From contig CAIVEI010000105.1 in assembly GCA_903904835.1 (NCBI GenBank), positions 1 through 57,955 of the forward strand: DNA of 57,955 nucleotides, written 5' to 3'. Position numbers and translations under genes: made by a program. Under the pieces are notes generated by a model. It saw nothing but the letters and a program-made list of their open reading frames with translations, ran no database searches and had not been told where the DNA came from. Positions 7,728 to 16,945 of this stretch are shown here, piece after piece. Within the stretch, counting starts at the first letter, position 1, and each line of letters begins with the position of its first letter. This DNA comes from an uncultured Schlesneria sp. Its GTDB lineage: Bacteria; Planctomycetota; Planctomycetia; Planctomycetales; Planctomycetaceae.

Positions 7728-10126
7728 GTCGCATCCTTTTGTGCGAAACGCCAGACTTTGATCAAATCGAAGCGGAATTTCTTGACCCTTGCCTTCACCA
7801 ATTGGAAGACCTTCATGTCCGGTTCTGTCTCGGGATCATCAATGACCGTGCCGACTTCGTCTTCAACGGATGCATCGATTCCACGCGTACAAAATCCCGT
7901 GCGATTCACGTCGTCGGAACCCCACTCGAAATACCTGGCCTTCGGAAACTCTTCGTCGAGTGGACTTCCTGGGAGACCCTTGAACGCATCTTCCAGCTCG
8001 CTGAGCGATTCGAGTGGTTTTGTTCGAGCCAGCAGGACGACGTGTTGCATTCCCGGCAACCCGACGGCGCGAAAACCTTTTGTCGAGCTTTGCGGACACG
8101 AAATCGAAGCGGCAGCCAACATGGAATCTGGCCTGCCGGGTGTCTTTAACGAATCCGGCCTGAGCGGTGCTTTCCAAAGTTTGGCCGAATGCCCGAAGTC
8201 CCAGGGGTAAATCGGCAGCGTTGAGCCATCGCTATCGATCCAGACAACGTAGACATAGGCCGGCCGATCGAGGTTCACCTCCAATTGCACGTGCTCGCCG
8301 TTAAAAAGAAACGTGGGGTTGTTCTCGTTCGGGCTGGTGGCGACCGCGACCTTGGCCGCCGCTGTGCTCATCGGGATCGGCTTGAATTCATTCGCATTTT
8401 GGTGACTGGTATCTGCTTCAGCCGAACCCGATTTGGAGTTCTTGATGAATCGGATAATCATGTGGCCGGCCAGCGGGTGCGACTCAGGACGAACACTGGA
8501 TAGACCGGACGAATGAGCGGCCAAGCGACGTTTATCCGGTCCTGATTTGGATGGCGGCGTTTGTAGAACGGCCATCCATAACGCGGGGATTCCGATCAAA
8601 CAAATCGCGGCGGGGACAAGCCATTGGCGCAAAATGGCCCCGCCCGAACGCGCCGGTGCTACCACCGGTGCTGACGTGACTGATCCGCCTGCGTCCGCCG
8701 ATAGGACCGCCGGCAAACTCGATTTGGGATCGGCTTCCTTTTCGAGCCAGACTTTTAACGCAGATGCCATCGACGCCGCATCGGGAAACCGGTCGCTCGG
8801 ATCGTATTGGATGGCCCATTCGACAATCGCCGCCAGTCGTGGGTCCAGATCCGGGCGGAAGTTCACTGGCGATATCACACTCGCGTGAGTTGCCTTATTG
8901 ACAAGCAGCGAAACCACCCCGCCCATCACGGGCAGTCGTCCGGTCAGAAGCTCGTACAACACCATGCCCAGACCATAGATGTCTGCGGACGGGCCGATTT
9001 GATCCGCATCGCCAATAGCCTGTTCAGGTGCCATGTAAGCGACCGTCCCGACCATCGCCCCGTCGGCTGTCATCCGTTCGTCGAGTACGAAACTGCGTGC
9101 CAGTCCAAAATCTGTGAGGAAGGCCCTGTCTTCCTGATCAACCATGATATTCGCTGGCTTCAGATCGCGATGGATGATTCCGTTTGCATGAACTTCCGTG
9201 AGCGCTTCGGCAATGTTCAAGATCAAGGCGACGGCCTCACGCGGGTTGTCATAACGGCCAACCCGCCGCAGACGCTTTTCCAATGATTCGCCGTTGATGA
9301 ATGCCATCACGACAAATGGCGTTCCATCTTGTTCCCCCGCGTCATAGATCGAGCAGACGTGCGGATGTCTGACCGCCGCGGCGGTCCGTGCCTCACGCCA
9401 AAACCGTGCGATGAATTCCGGGTATTTTTTCGATCGGCGGTCGATCCTGGGAACTTTGACCGCGACCGTCTGGTCGAGTTGCGGGTCATGAGCACGATAG
9501 ACATCGCCCATGGCACCGCTGCCGATCCAGGCTTCAATCTTGTACCGCCCGAAATGCGGTGGAACAGAGATCTCGGTTCGACCGGTTCGGATATCCAAAT
9601 CGCTTTCATCTGGCGATCGAATGACGGTGTCTTCGACCTTCGGCGATTCGTCGGCCCCGGTCAAGACATTCGACCCGATTATTGTTCGCGCTGCGGCTTG
9701 CCAATCTTCGGCCGCCAGCACCAAATCTTTCATTGTCCGGACGAGGCCGTTACCCCGTTCGCCGAATTCCGGATGCTGACGCGACCATTCTTCCGGATCG
9801 AACGAATCTAAAGAACGGATGTCGTCAACTGCCTCATCGATTACGTCAAACAATTGAGTATCAGGATCGTTGTCAGAGTTTGCCATGAGACGCCTTCCAC
9901 GATGATTGAACGCCGGTTTGATCTGCCTTATGGCAACGTCGGGTATCTGCGCCCCGACCAGTTTTTGAAATTGAGAATTGTTGGCAAAAAACGAATCGAG
10001 TTCGCTCCGAATGTCGGCGTGCTCCGCGAGGAACAGTTCCCGATCGAAGTCTTCGTTCCGGTCGGTCGCCTCGAAAAAAAGAGCGATCGCTTCGTTGACT
10101 CGGTCTTCGTGCGAATTTATTCCCAC
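7724..10126 (-). CDS. Ser/Thr protein kinase, membrane-anchored, DUF4384-like tail
   Basis: An 800-residue Hanks-type kinase. Domain order: two N-terminal copies of the planctomycete FDxExFLxxHPE-type module (about 10-55 and 100-140), kinase domain about 193-460, one membrane helix about 499-520, and an extracytoplasmic C-terminal domain about 580-700 resembling DUF4384 (GEHVQLEVNLDRPAYVYVV ... PIYPWD). Kinase residues are intact: GSGAMG (202-207), K224, HRDLKPAN (319-326), DFG (339-341), APE (366-368). The start is GTG at 10126, overlapping the sigma-factor gene by 10 nt behind GAGGAG. An internal ATG at 9886 also has a good GGAAGG site. DUF4384 commonly accompanies caspase-like and CHAT proteases, supporting a joint signalling role with the downstream protease. 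Confidence 0.92.
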   Translation of the reverse strand: MGINSHEDRVNEAIALFFEATDRNEDFDRELFLAEHADIRSELDSFFANNSQFQKLVGAQIPDVAIRQIKPAFNHRGRRLMANSDNDPDTQLFDVIDEAVDDIRSLDSFDPEEWSRQHPEFGERGNGLVRTMKDLVLAAEDWQAAARTIIGSNVLTGADESPKVEDTVIRSPDESDLDIRTGRTEISVPPHFGRYKIEAWIGSGAMGDVYRAHDPQLDQTVAVKVPRIDRRSKKYPEFIARFWREARTAAAVRHPHVCSIYDAGEQDGTPFVVMAFINGESLEKRLRRVGRYDNPREAVALILNIAEALTEVHANGIIHRDLKPANIMVDQEDRAFLTDFGLARSFVLDERMTADGAMVGTVAYMAPEQAIGDADQIGPSADIYGLGMVLYELLTGRLPVMGGVVSLLVNKATHASVISPVNFRPDLDPRLAAIVEWAIQYDPSDRFPDAASMASALKVWLEKEADPKSSLPAVLSADAGGSVTSAPVVAPARSGGAILRQWLVPAAICLIGIPALWMAVLQTPPSKSGPDKRRLAAHSSGLSSVRPESHPLAGHMIIRFIKNSKSGSAEADTSHQNANEFKPIPMSTAAAKVAVATSPNENNPTFLFNGEHVQLEVNLDRPAYVYVVWIDSDGSTLPIYPWDFGHSAKLWKAPLRPDSLKTPGRPDSMLAAASISCPQSSTKGFRAVGLPGMQHVVLLARTKPLESLSELEDAFKGLPGSPLDEEFPKARYFEWGSDDVNRTGFCTRGIDASVEDEVGTVIDDPETEPDMKVFQLVKARVKKFRFDLIKVWRFAQKDAT

Positions 10127-10704
10127 CGACTCATCTCCTCTTCCCCGTAAGCTTCGCGGAGCCGCTCGAGAGACCTCAAAAACAGCATCCGTATCGCGCC
10201 TGGCGACCGATTCATTCGTTCAGAGATCTCTGCGTGGCTGAGTCCGTCGACCAGACGCCACATCAGCACGTCGCGCATTTCTTCGGGAATCCGGCTGAGC
10301 GCGACTGCCATTAAAGCGGAATTCTCTTGCAGCACGGCTTTTCTGTCTGGACCGAGCGACGAGTCTTCCACCATGTTTTCATCGACATCTTCAATGCAAA
10401 CGACTGCCTCGCGGCCAGTACCTTTGTTCAGAGGCTTTTGGCTCGTCCGAATCGCCATCGTTCGGACCCAGCGAACCAGTTGCCCCATGTTGTTTCCGTG
10501 GAAAGTAGCGGCACCCCGGATCCCCTGCAAAATCACTTCCTGCACCAGATCAGACTCGTCCGCAATCCGCACAGAACGGTTACCGCGAGCGGTTCGTACA
10601 ATTGTCCGAATATAGGGACGCAGCCGATTCAGCAGCATTCCCGCCGCCTGACAATCACCCTGCTTGAATCGTTCCAGCACCGTTGAACCTTTCGAATCGA
10701 GCAT
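10117..10704 (-). CDS. ECF-type RNA polymerase sigma factor
   Basis: A 195-residue sigma-70 family protein with region 2 (ADESDLVQEVILQGIRG) and region 4 (LPSR-like helix, GLSHAEISERMNRSPGAIRMLFLRSLERLRE). It would direct transcription of a regulon, probably including its own operon. ATG at 10704 is chosen; an in-frame TTG at 10773 would add 23 residues with no sigma homology. The gene overlaps the kinase gene by 10 nt. Sigma factor followed by a Ser/Thr kinase is a common planctomycete arrangement in which kinase signalling is thought to control sigma activity; there is no anti-sigma gene here. Confidence 0.88.
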   Translation of the reverse strand: MLDSKGSTVLERFKQGDCQAAGMLLNRLRPYIRTIVRTARGNRSVRIADESDLVQEVILQGIRGAATFHGNNMGQLVRWVRTMAIRTSQKPLNKGTGREAVVCIEDVDENMVEDSSLGPDRKAVLQENSALMAVALSRIPEEMRDVLMWRLVDGLSHAEISERMNRSPGAIRMLFLRSLERLREAYGEEEMSRWE

Positions 10705-11192
10705 GATGTTTGGCCGTACTACTCTACTAGAGGTGCCGAGTTCGACATTTGTCACAAGAAAATTGTTTATCAACGAAAAATTCTGGGAAGAATTCGTTTC
10801 CGTTACTCGATAAGCGCAAAGTCCCGCTCACTGAAGCGAAGTTTCATCCGAATGTGCGTCATATTTTCGCAAATAAATCAGGCGAACTCGGACAAGGACA
10901 CGTTCAGGCGATCCATCAGAATTGGCAAATCGACTTTCTTTGGTGCGTGCCGAGGCCAATTTCAAATTGTCGTCGTTCACCGGGAATTCGCCCGAATTCG
11001 CAGAAAACACTCGAAAACGTGGAAGGTATGACGGATCTGCTACTGACCTTTTGAGCACTATTCGGCCGCTTTACCTGTGGCAAAAGTGCAGAGTATCATG
11101 CCGGGAAAAACCTCACGCGCCAATCATTTTTCCAAAAAGATCGGCGGTTTTGCGAATGTTGCCAGACGTCGCAGGGAAATGATCACACTCCG
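10705..11192. other. Gene-free stretch upstream of the sigma-factor operon
   Basis: About 490 bp between the sigma-factor start and the cyclase gene stop. It should contain the operon promoter but I could not single out a convincing -35/-10 pair. Small open frames on both strands show no family resemblance or ribosome-binding site. Confidence 0.5.
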
Positions 11193-12986
11193 TTATTTAT
11201 TCGGAAGTCGTACGATCCCGTCCCAGTTGCGCGGTGCCGTTCGATTGTTCAAGACGATTTGTTGCATCAGAAAATCCTGGGCACGATCACTGGGGGGCAT
11301 TGCGTGCAGGTGCCTGTAAGCTTCGTCCCATTGTCCCGAGATGAAACATTGCACTCCCGCTTCATAACTTTGGATATGAGCGTCACTCAATTCAGGGAAG
11401 TCGCTCGCAGGAGGGAGCAGTTCGCTGACAGCGACGGCGGTTTCCATTCCATAGGGAAGGACAAGTGCTAATCGACGTATCCGTCCTTCTCCCGGATTCA
11501 ACCGTGATCGGACAATGTTCGCGGTTGTTTCATCAAGCAGAATTGGAACTCGCAATTGCTTGGTCATCGATTCCAGGCGGCTGGCCAGATTCACGACAGG
11601 TCCGAAGACGGTGACTTTGACTTGTTCCGCCGTTCCGATTTTCCCTGCTACTGCTCGACCATGAGCGATTCCGATCCCCATTTCAAAATCGGCCAGGGGA
11701 TGATTTTTCGTCGCGGCCGCCTTGGCGAAAGCGGCACGAATGCCGAGCGCCGCGCGACAGGCATTCACGGCAGCGTCGGGAGATGGAAACGGCCAACCCC
11801 AGAATCCGAGTGTCGCGTCTCCCTGAAAATCGCCGGTTACACCCCCATTTTCAAGGATGTGATGCGTCATGACCCCTAGCGCACGACTGACTCGTTCAAG
11901 CAGTCCAATCAGGTCGCCCGCTTCGTTCTCAAGTCGCTGACTGAATCCACGCAGGTCGCAGAACATGACGGTTACGTCGCACTCGCTTGGTTCAAGTAAC
12001 GTCGTATCAAGTTCGTCACCGAGCGCCGCCAGAATCGGTGGGGCAAAGAACTGCCGCAAGCCAGCCTTCTGCCTTTCAAGCCGTTTCGCTCGAACGACCG
12101 AACTGATGATCTCGGCAACGAGCTCGGTGAATTTCACATCCGCTTCAAGCTGAAGGGCGTCAGAGAGGGTTGTTCCGGGGACAAATGTCTTTCCCATACG
12201 GCCGGCGACGTAAAGTCCGGCGGTTTCCATCGAAAGGCCTGGAACAGGAGTACAATAGGCCCAGTCGAATTCTTGCATCAGCGTTTTATCATGAGGCTGG
12301 GGAGCGTCCTTCTCCCAGATATGCAGGACGCTGGATTGACGACGTTCAAGTGCCTCCGTGACCAGGCGGCGACTTGGTCGGAAAGGCCCGGCCGTCTCAT
12401 GTCGACGATCCCAATGCAACATCTGTACTTCTTCCGTCCCCGATGTCGTGACAATCGCAACGGCCTCGGCATGAACCACTCCTTTGAGCAGCAGATTGGC
12501 AAGGCGGGAAAACAGTTCGTTATCGTCGCGAGCACCTGAGATGACTTCGGGCAGATGCGTCAGGACTTCGATCCGGTTTTCAGGGTCCTGATAACGGATT
12601 TTTCTCAGTTCAGCCGGTTTGAAAGCCACTTCTTCAAACGGAGGCGCAACACTTCCCACTTCCGTTTCCGGTTCTGTGACATGAAAGGTCGTCGAACCAA
12701 TCACGAAGTGCTGCCCAACTTCAACACGACATGTTCCGACCGCCTCGCCCGCGAAAAATAACGGATTACGAGCGGATTCCTCTCGCGAGAGCTGCAAGTG
12801 ATCCTGATGAACATCGACCTGCACATGCTGACGTGAGATTTGAATGTCCCAGGGGATACTTAAAGCCGAAAGCGGGTCTCGTCCGATCAGATATCGCGTG
12901 CCCGGTTCCAACGGCTTCCGCCATCGTTGGGTTGACTCCAATCCTTGAGCGACAAGTTCAAGCACTACGGCATCCGCTGTTGACAA
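11193..12986 (-). CDS. FHA-GAF-class III adenylate/guanylate cyclase
   Basis: A 597-residue cytoplasmic signalling protein. An N-terminal FHA domain (about 25-100; RYLIGRDPLS, ISRQHVQV) would bind phosphothreonine peptides, a GAF-like domain follows (about 140-290), then a class III nucleotide cyclase (about 325-495). Cyclase metal-binding Asp residues are visible in VMFCDLRGFS and FQGDATLGFWG; the substrate-binding part is IAHGRAVAGKIG and FGPVVNLASRLE. There is no membrane helix. The FHA domain plus the nearby kinase suggests input from Ser/Thr phosphorylation, but the gene is separated from the kinase operon by about 490 bp and probably has its own promoter. Confidence 0.9.
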   Translation of the reverse strand: MSTADAVVLELVAQGLESTQRWRKPLEPGTRYLIGRDPLSALSIPWDIQISRQHVQVDVHQDHLQLSREESARNPLFFAGEAVGTCRVEVGQHFVIGSTTFHVTEPETEVGSVAPPFEEVAFKPAELRKIRYQDPENRIEVLTHLPEVISGARDDNELFSRLANLLLKGVVHAEAVAIVTTSGTEEVQMLHWDRRHETAGPFRPSRRLVTEALERRQSSVLHIWEKDAPQPHDKTLMQEFDWAYCTPVPGLSMETAGLYVAGRMGKTFVPGTTLSDALQLEADVKFTELVAEIISSVVRAKRLERQKAGLRQFFAPPILAALGDELDTTLLEPSECDVTVMFCDLRGFSQRLENEAGDLIGLLERVSRALGVMTHHILENGGVTGDFQGDATLGFWGWPFPSPDAAVNACRAALGIRAAFAKAAATKNHPLADFEMGIGIAHGRAVAGKIGTAEQVKVTVFGPVVNLASRLESMTKQLRVPILLDETTANIVRSRLNPGEGRIRRLALVLPYGMETAVAVSELLPPASDFPELSDAHIQSYEAGVQCFISGQWDEAYRHLHAMPPSDRAQDFLMQQIVLNNRTAPRNWDGIVRLPNK

Positions 12987-13107
12987 TGAAAAAGAGAAGC
13001 ATTTCCGACCATTTCAGTTGACCGGTCGTCGTGCATTGTAGAAACGACAACGAAGTTTTGATCCGTAGCGGAGGCTTTCAGCCGCCGCGCCACGTCTTCG
13101 TCGAGAA

Positions 13108-13578
13108 TTATGGAAACCCTAAAAAAGCCTTGATGCTCAGGCTTCCACCACCTTTGATCACAAAGGTATCTGAACCAGGCCCGCCATCCAACGAATTGAT
13201 CGCAACATTGGAACTGGTCAGGATGAATGAGTCGTTTCCAGGTCCCAGTTGAAGCAAGGGGATGTTCACCGAACTGTTCAAGATGGTGAGCGAGTCGTTT
13301 CCATCACCGAGGTTTCCTGTCAAAGTGATTGCCCCGGTATGCTTGAAGGACCACGAGGCAAGGCCGTTGATTTTCGTTCCATTTGAGCCGGTCAATGTGA
13401 TCATTCCGTTTTGTGATGTCATCGTCATGATATTGTTCGAGGCATCCCCGGCCAGATTCAACGTGTTTGTACTTGCTGTGTAAGTGGCCGTGACGTTGTT
13501 CGTCAGCGGCGCGGCAGCCGTCAACAGCGTGATGACAAAACCAGCCACGAGCATCGAAAGAGATTGATGACGACTCAT
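13108..13578 (-). CDS. Small secreted RTX-like beta-roll protein
   Basis: A 156-residue protein with an N-terminal signal peptide (SLSMLVAGFVITLLTAAAP) and repeats GDGNDSLTI, GPGNDSFIL and GGPGSDTFVI, which match the GGxGxD pattern of hemolysin-type calcium-binding beta-rolls. Such proteins are exported and fold on calcium binding. It is much shorter than typical RTX proteins and has no recognisable catalytic or anchoring domain, so it may be a stand-alone structural protein or a fragment of a larger ancestor. Confidence 0.68.
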   Translation of the reverse strand: MSRHQSLSMLVAGFVITLLTAAAPLTNNVTATYTASTNTLNLAGDASNNIMTMTSQNGMITLTGSNGTKINGLASWSFKHTGAITLTGNLGDGNDSLTILNSSVNIPLLQLGPGNDSFILTSSNVAINSLDGGPGSDTFVIKGGGSLSIKAFLGFP

Positions 13579-13744
13579 GAAACGCTCCTTGATTTGGCGC
13601 AGAGAACCAACGTCACGCGACCGTCAGAATATTATGACGAACCATTGTTCCCTTGTCGCGTCAATTCAACGTCACCTGTTCCCTCGTCGATGACATTCGG
13701 CTAACTTTGCAGAAGAACCCGACAGAGTCTATCAAGCAGCTAAC

Positions 13745-14212
13745 ATGCGTATCCCAACATCTCGAGCTCGGTCTTCTCAAGTCGACATGCAGACGGCGAT
13801 GACGCCGTTGATCGATGTCGTGTTTCAACTGTTGATTTTTTTCATCTGTGCGTCGACCGGTCACATGAAAGAGTTATTACTGCCGACCGACTTTCGGGCC
13901 GGCGCCATCGGTGCAGCGGAGGCTCCCGAGATCGAAAAGCCACTTGGTGAAGTCTGGCTTCGATTGAAACGCGATAACGATGAAACGATCGCGTTTCTGG
14001 AAGGTCGCGAATTTCGAGACCTTGGTGATTTGGACGGGACACTGCAAATTCTGTCCGAGGCTTCAACAGAAATTCCGGTGATCCTGGAAATCGCGGGTGA
14101 AGTCCCGCTCGGTGACGTCATTCACGTCTACGATTCCTGCCGCGCTGCAAAATTTCGGTCAGTCAATTTCGCCGTTTCAAAGTCGAAAACGACTGAGCCG
14201 GTGAACCCATAA
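13745..14212 (+). CDS. ExbD/TolR-family biopolymer transport protein
   Basis: A 155-residue inner-membrane protein with the ExbD/TolR pattern: short N-terminus, MTPLIDVVFQLLIFFI membrane helix carrying the conserved Asp (about residue 24), then a periplasmic domain. ExbD/TolR couples proton-motive force to outer-membrane processes together with ExbB/TolQ. No ExbB/TolQ gene is adjacent, so its partner must be elsewhere or the gene is an orphan. Confidence 0.85.
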   Translation: MRIPTSRARSSQVDMQTAMTPLIDVVFQLLIFFICASTGHMKELLLPTDFRAGAIGAAEAPEIEKPLGEVWLRLKRDNDETIAFLEGREFRDLGDLDGTLQILSEASTEIPVILEIAGEVPLGDVIHVYDSCRAAKFRSVNFAVSKSKTTEPVNP

Positions 14213-14265
14213 TGTTCTCTGAAGACCTCGGAGCCCTTGTCCGTCATCAGAGTCAATAATGACGA

Positions 14266-14805
14266 TTGCAAGATTCCAGAAGCCAAAAAAGAGACTTCGA
14301 TGATCAATCGGAGGGGCGACGTCAACAGGTTATCAAACCAATGATGACGGACTTCGGCCACGCGATGGTGCTATCGAATTTCCGTCACTACGCGCTTTTG
14401 GACGAACACGCGAATCGTTGTGATGGCTTGACGGGAACTCCGGCTTACATGTCTCCGGAACAGGCGGCCGGTGATTACCACAAAATCGGCCCGTGGAGCG
14501 ACGTCTACCTGCTGGGTGCGACCCTTTTCGAAATGATCGCGGGCGTACCACCGCATCGAATACAGGCCGACAATTGCGGAGCGCTGACGATCACGGCACT
14601 GCTGGAAAACGCCCGTTCCAACAAGATCGCGCAAACCAATACTTCCAACGAATTGCTGGATATCGCCCTCAAAGCCATGAGGACATCGCCGGACGATCGC
14701 TACCCATCGGTCAAGGATTTCATCGAGGCAGTGAAACGATACGTCGCCAGGCTCGATAACCTTTCCCTTACCCCATCGGAAACGGTTCGTCAGTCAGGAC
14801 ATTGA
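14266..14805 (+). pseudogene. Ser/Thr kinase C-lobe remnant
   Basis: The readable frame begins with about 25 unrelated residues and then encodes only the back half of a Hanks kinase: TDFGHA (DFG), GTPAYMSPEQAAG (APE region), DVYLLGATLFEMIAGVPPH and the C-lobe end. The glycine loop, catalytic Lys and HRDLKPxN loop are absent and no N-lobe coding sequence is found in the 53 bp before it. It is most likely a 5'-truncated kinase gene. Expression of an inactive C-lobe protein from ATG 14341 cannot be excluded. Confidence 0.7.
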
Positions 14806-14995
14806 CTGCTACCCGTCGAAGATGTTGATATGACACCGTTGCTGGTCCTGTCGGTCTTGGTCCGCGTTGTTGTCCTTGATGTGGAAGCGTCGTGCTACGA
14901 CACAGTTTGATTCAATGTCTCAGTCGTATTTGACCAGCCACCGTCGAAAGTTGTCGTGATCTTCTCCGTCTCATTGACCGTCTTGACTCCCTTTT

Positions 14996-15532
14996 TCAAA
15001 CAAGCGGTGCAGAGATTTCCAGTAAGTCGACGGCTGGCTGGCGATTGCAGAAGATTGTGGCGAGTCGGCCGTAGGTGATCGCACCGACCGGCATTTGAAG
15101 TTGTTTGGCGAGTTCCGGGCCGGCCGTCAATTCCAGGATTGCTCCGAGATCGATGTGTCTCAGCACATTATGGTTGATCAGGATTCGCCCCAGCGGGATC
15201 TGCTCGGCAATGATCTGTTCTCGAACGGCTTCGGTGACATACTCAAGATGAAAACGGACAAATCCGAATTGAACGGGTATGTCCGTTCCGTGTTTCAGCA
15301 AAAGAATCTTGCGGGCGTATTCATTACCGTCGAGTCTGCTGTCGAGCACTCGAACATCGACCGAACATTGATGATAAGTTTCCATCGCGACTGTCATGTG
15401 ATGGTCGTGTGCGAGCATGGTCTTATACGGCTCGGGCGTGAGGGCGGATGGAATATGTTCCGCGCGAAGAAATAACGATTCTGAACCGGGAAAAAGTTTC
15501 GTCAGTGAGTGAAGTTCGTCGTGAGGATTCAT
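14996..15532 (-). CDS. DUF98 / chorismate-lyase-like protein
   Basis: A 178-residue soluble protein with a pattern like the UbiC-like DUF98 family: [13 protein letters not shown] near the N-terminus, a central strand region with [11 protein letters not shown], and [14 protein letters not shown] near the C-terminus. DUF98 members adopt a chorismate-lyase fold and in some organisms release pyruvate from chorismate to give 4-hydroxybenzoate. ATG 15532 is preferred over an in-frame TTG at 15550. Family assignment is by pattern only, and the substrate is unknown. Confidence 0.6.
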   Translation of the reverse strand: MNPHDELHSLTKLFPGSESLFLRAEHIPSALTPEPYKTMLAHDHHMTVAMETYHQCSVDVRVLDSRLDGNEYARKILLLKHGTDIPVQFGFVRFHLEYVTEAVREQIIAEQIPLGRILINHNVLRHIDLGAILELTAGPELAKQLQMPVGAITYGRLATIFCNRQPAVDLLEISAPLV

Positions 15533-15746
15533 CGCTTGGCTGTATCTCAAAAGGAATCGTTTACGCAGAAACAGTCCACTTGATACGAGTCTTAGAACAC
15601 CGGGCTTCCTTCGTCAATTGGTGAATGTCGTCTTCGAAGCGGTGTCCGCTTGCATCCTCGAAAGGATCGGATCATGCTTGTCTTGCGCCGAGTTCCTATC
15701 GCGGGTCCTTCTGAACAAATTGATCCGCTTCAATTCGGAGGTTTTC

Positions 15747-16700
15747 ATGAACAATTTGTCTCGACGCGGTTTCCTGGTCACTTCGTTATCAGCAAGCGCC
15801 GCTGCCCTTGCTTCGGTCACATCGGCTGACGATGCACTGGTTGAACCGATCATCGATATTCATCAGCACACGAATTATCGCGACCGGTCCAGTGCCCAGC
15901 TTATCGCTCATCAGCGAGCCATGGGAGTCACGCAAACGATCCTGCTCCCGGCGGGAACATCCGTCAAACGTCCCTCGACTGGCGATGGAATTCATAACGG
16001 TCTTGGCGGGGTCGGTGCCGGGGGAAATGAGACCGTTCTGACAATGTCGCGACAATATCCGAAGGAATTCTTTTTCGGGGCAAACGACGTCACTGATCTT
16101 TCGGAAGCCCGAACCGAGATTGCCAAATATCTTGACCTTGGTGCCATCATCATCGGCGAACAGAAATTTGGTTTGGATTGCGATTCGGAAGCGAGTCAGG
16201 TTCTCTATTCTCTGGCAGCGGAATATCGAGTTCCGATACTGATCCATTTCCAGCACGGAACTTACAACCTGGGTTTCGATCGTTTTTCGAAGATGCTCGA
16301 AAAATATCCGAAAACAAACTTTATCGGACATGCTCAAACCTGGTGGGCCAACATTGATCGAAACCACAGCGATCAGACAGTCCTTTATCCAAAAGGAAAA
16401 GTCACAGCGGGTGGCCTGACCGATCGATACCTGACCGACTATCCGAACATGTTTGCCGACATGTCGGCCGGTTCCGGACTGAATGCGTTGACTCGTGACG
16501 AAGATCACGCCCGCGAGTTCCTCGATCGGCATCAGGCAAAGATCCTGTTTGGCAGTGACTGCGATGATCGGGTCGGAACGGGGACGGCTTGTCAGGGCTC
16601 TCAAACAATTGCTGCCATTCGCAAGCTGGCCCCCAATAAGGCTGTCGAACGAAAGATCTTTTACGAAAACGCAAAAAAACTGTTCCGGAGTATCGGCTAA
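15747..16700 (+). CDS. Tat-exported amidohydrolase family protein
   Basis: A 317-residue protein beginning with a twin-arginine signal, LSRRGFLVTSLSASAAALAS, so it is exported folded to the periplasm. The mature part has amidohydrolase-2 (TIM-barrel metal hydrolase) features: metal-binding DIHQHTN (His 39 and 41), GEQKFG, LIHFQHG, FIGHAQTWW and LFGSDCDDR. The start at 15747 has a GGAGG site 6 nt upstream; longer upstream reading is unlikely to be translated. Amidohydrolase-2 enzymes hydrolyse or decarboxylate small cyclic substrates; the substrate here is unknown. Confidence 0.87.
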   Translation: MNNLSRRGFLVTSLSASAAALASVTSADDALVEPIIDIHQHTNYRDRSSAQLIAHQRAMGVTQTILLPAGTSVKRPSTGDGIHNGLGGVGAGGNETVLTMSRQYPKEFFFGANDVTDLSEARTEIAKYLDLGAIIIGEQKFGLDCDSEASQVLYSLAAEYRVPILIHFQHGTYNLGFDRFSKMLEKYPKTNFIGHAQTWWANIDRNHSDQTVLYPKGKVTAGGLTDRYLTDYPNMFADMSAGSGLNALTRDEDHAREFLDRHQAKILFGSDCDDRVGTGTACQGSQTIAAIRKLAPNKAVERKIFYENAKKLFRSIG

Positions 16701-16812
16701 CGATTTTTCCTCAGGAAGAATTCGCGAGTTTTTAGCATTAATTTCTGTCCTGGAAGGACTAAAGCCAATAGACAAATACCAGCGCAAAATCTCAATAGAA
16801 GTCTTCAATGGG

Positions 16813-16858
16813 TTAGTGATCCCCTGGCGTGCGTCTTCGCACACCAGGGGATCACTAA
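16813..16858. repeat. 21-bp-stem hairpin between genes
   Basis: Nearly perfect inverted repeat: TTAGTGATCCCCTGG pairs with CCAGGGGATCACTAA, with further pairing inside and a 4-nt loop. It lies between two plus-strand genes and is followed by an A-run, not a T-run, on the plus strand, so it is not a standard terminator for the amidohydrolase gene. It may act as an mRNA-stabilising or REP-like element. Confidence 0.6.
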
Positions 16859-16945
16859 AAAAACAAACCGCCTCCGGCGTTTGCCGAGTTTTCCGTAGCG
16901 GCGTACACTCTGGGATGAAGAAACTCTCTCAGGAAAAACTCGACC

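Noticed and set aside
15789-16844. 351-residue open frame on the minus strand
   Set aside because: Antisense to the amidohydrolase gene whose Tat signal and metal-binding His are clear.
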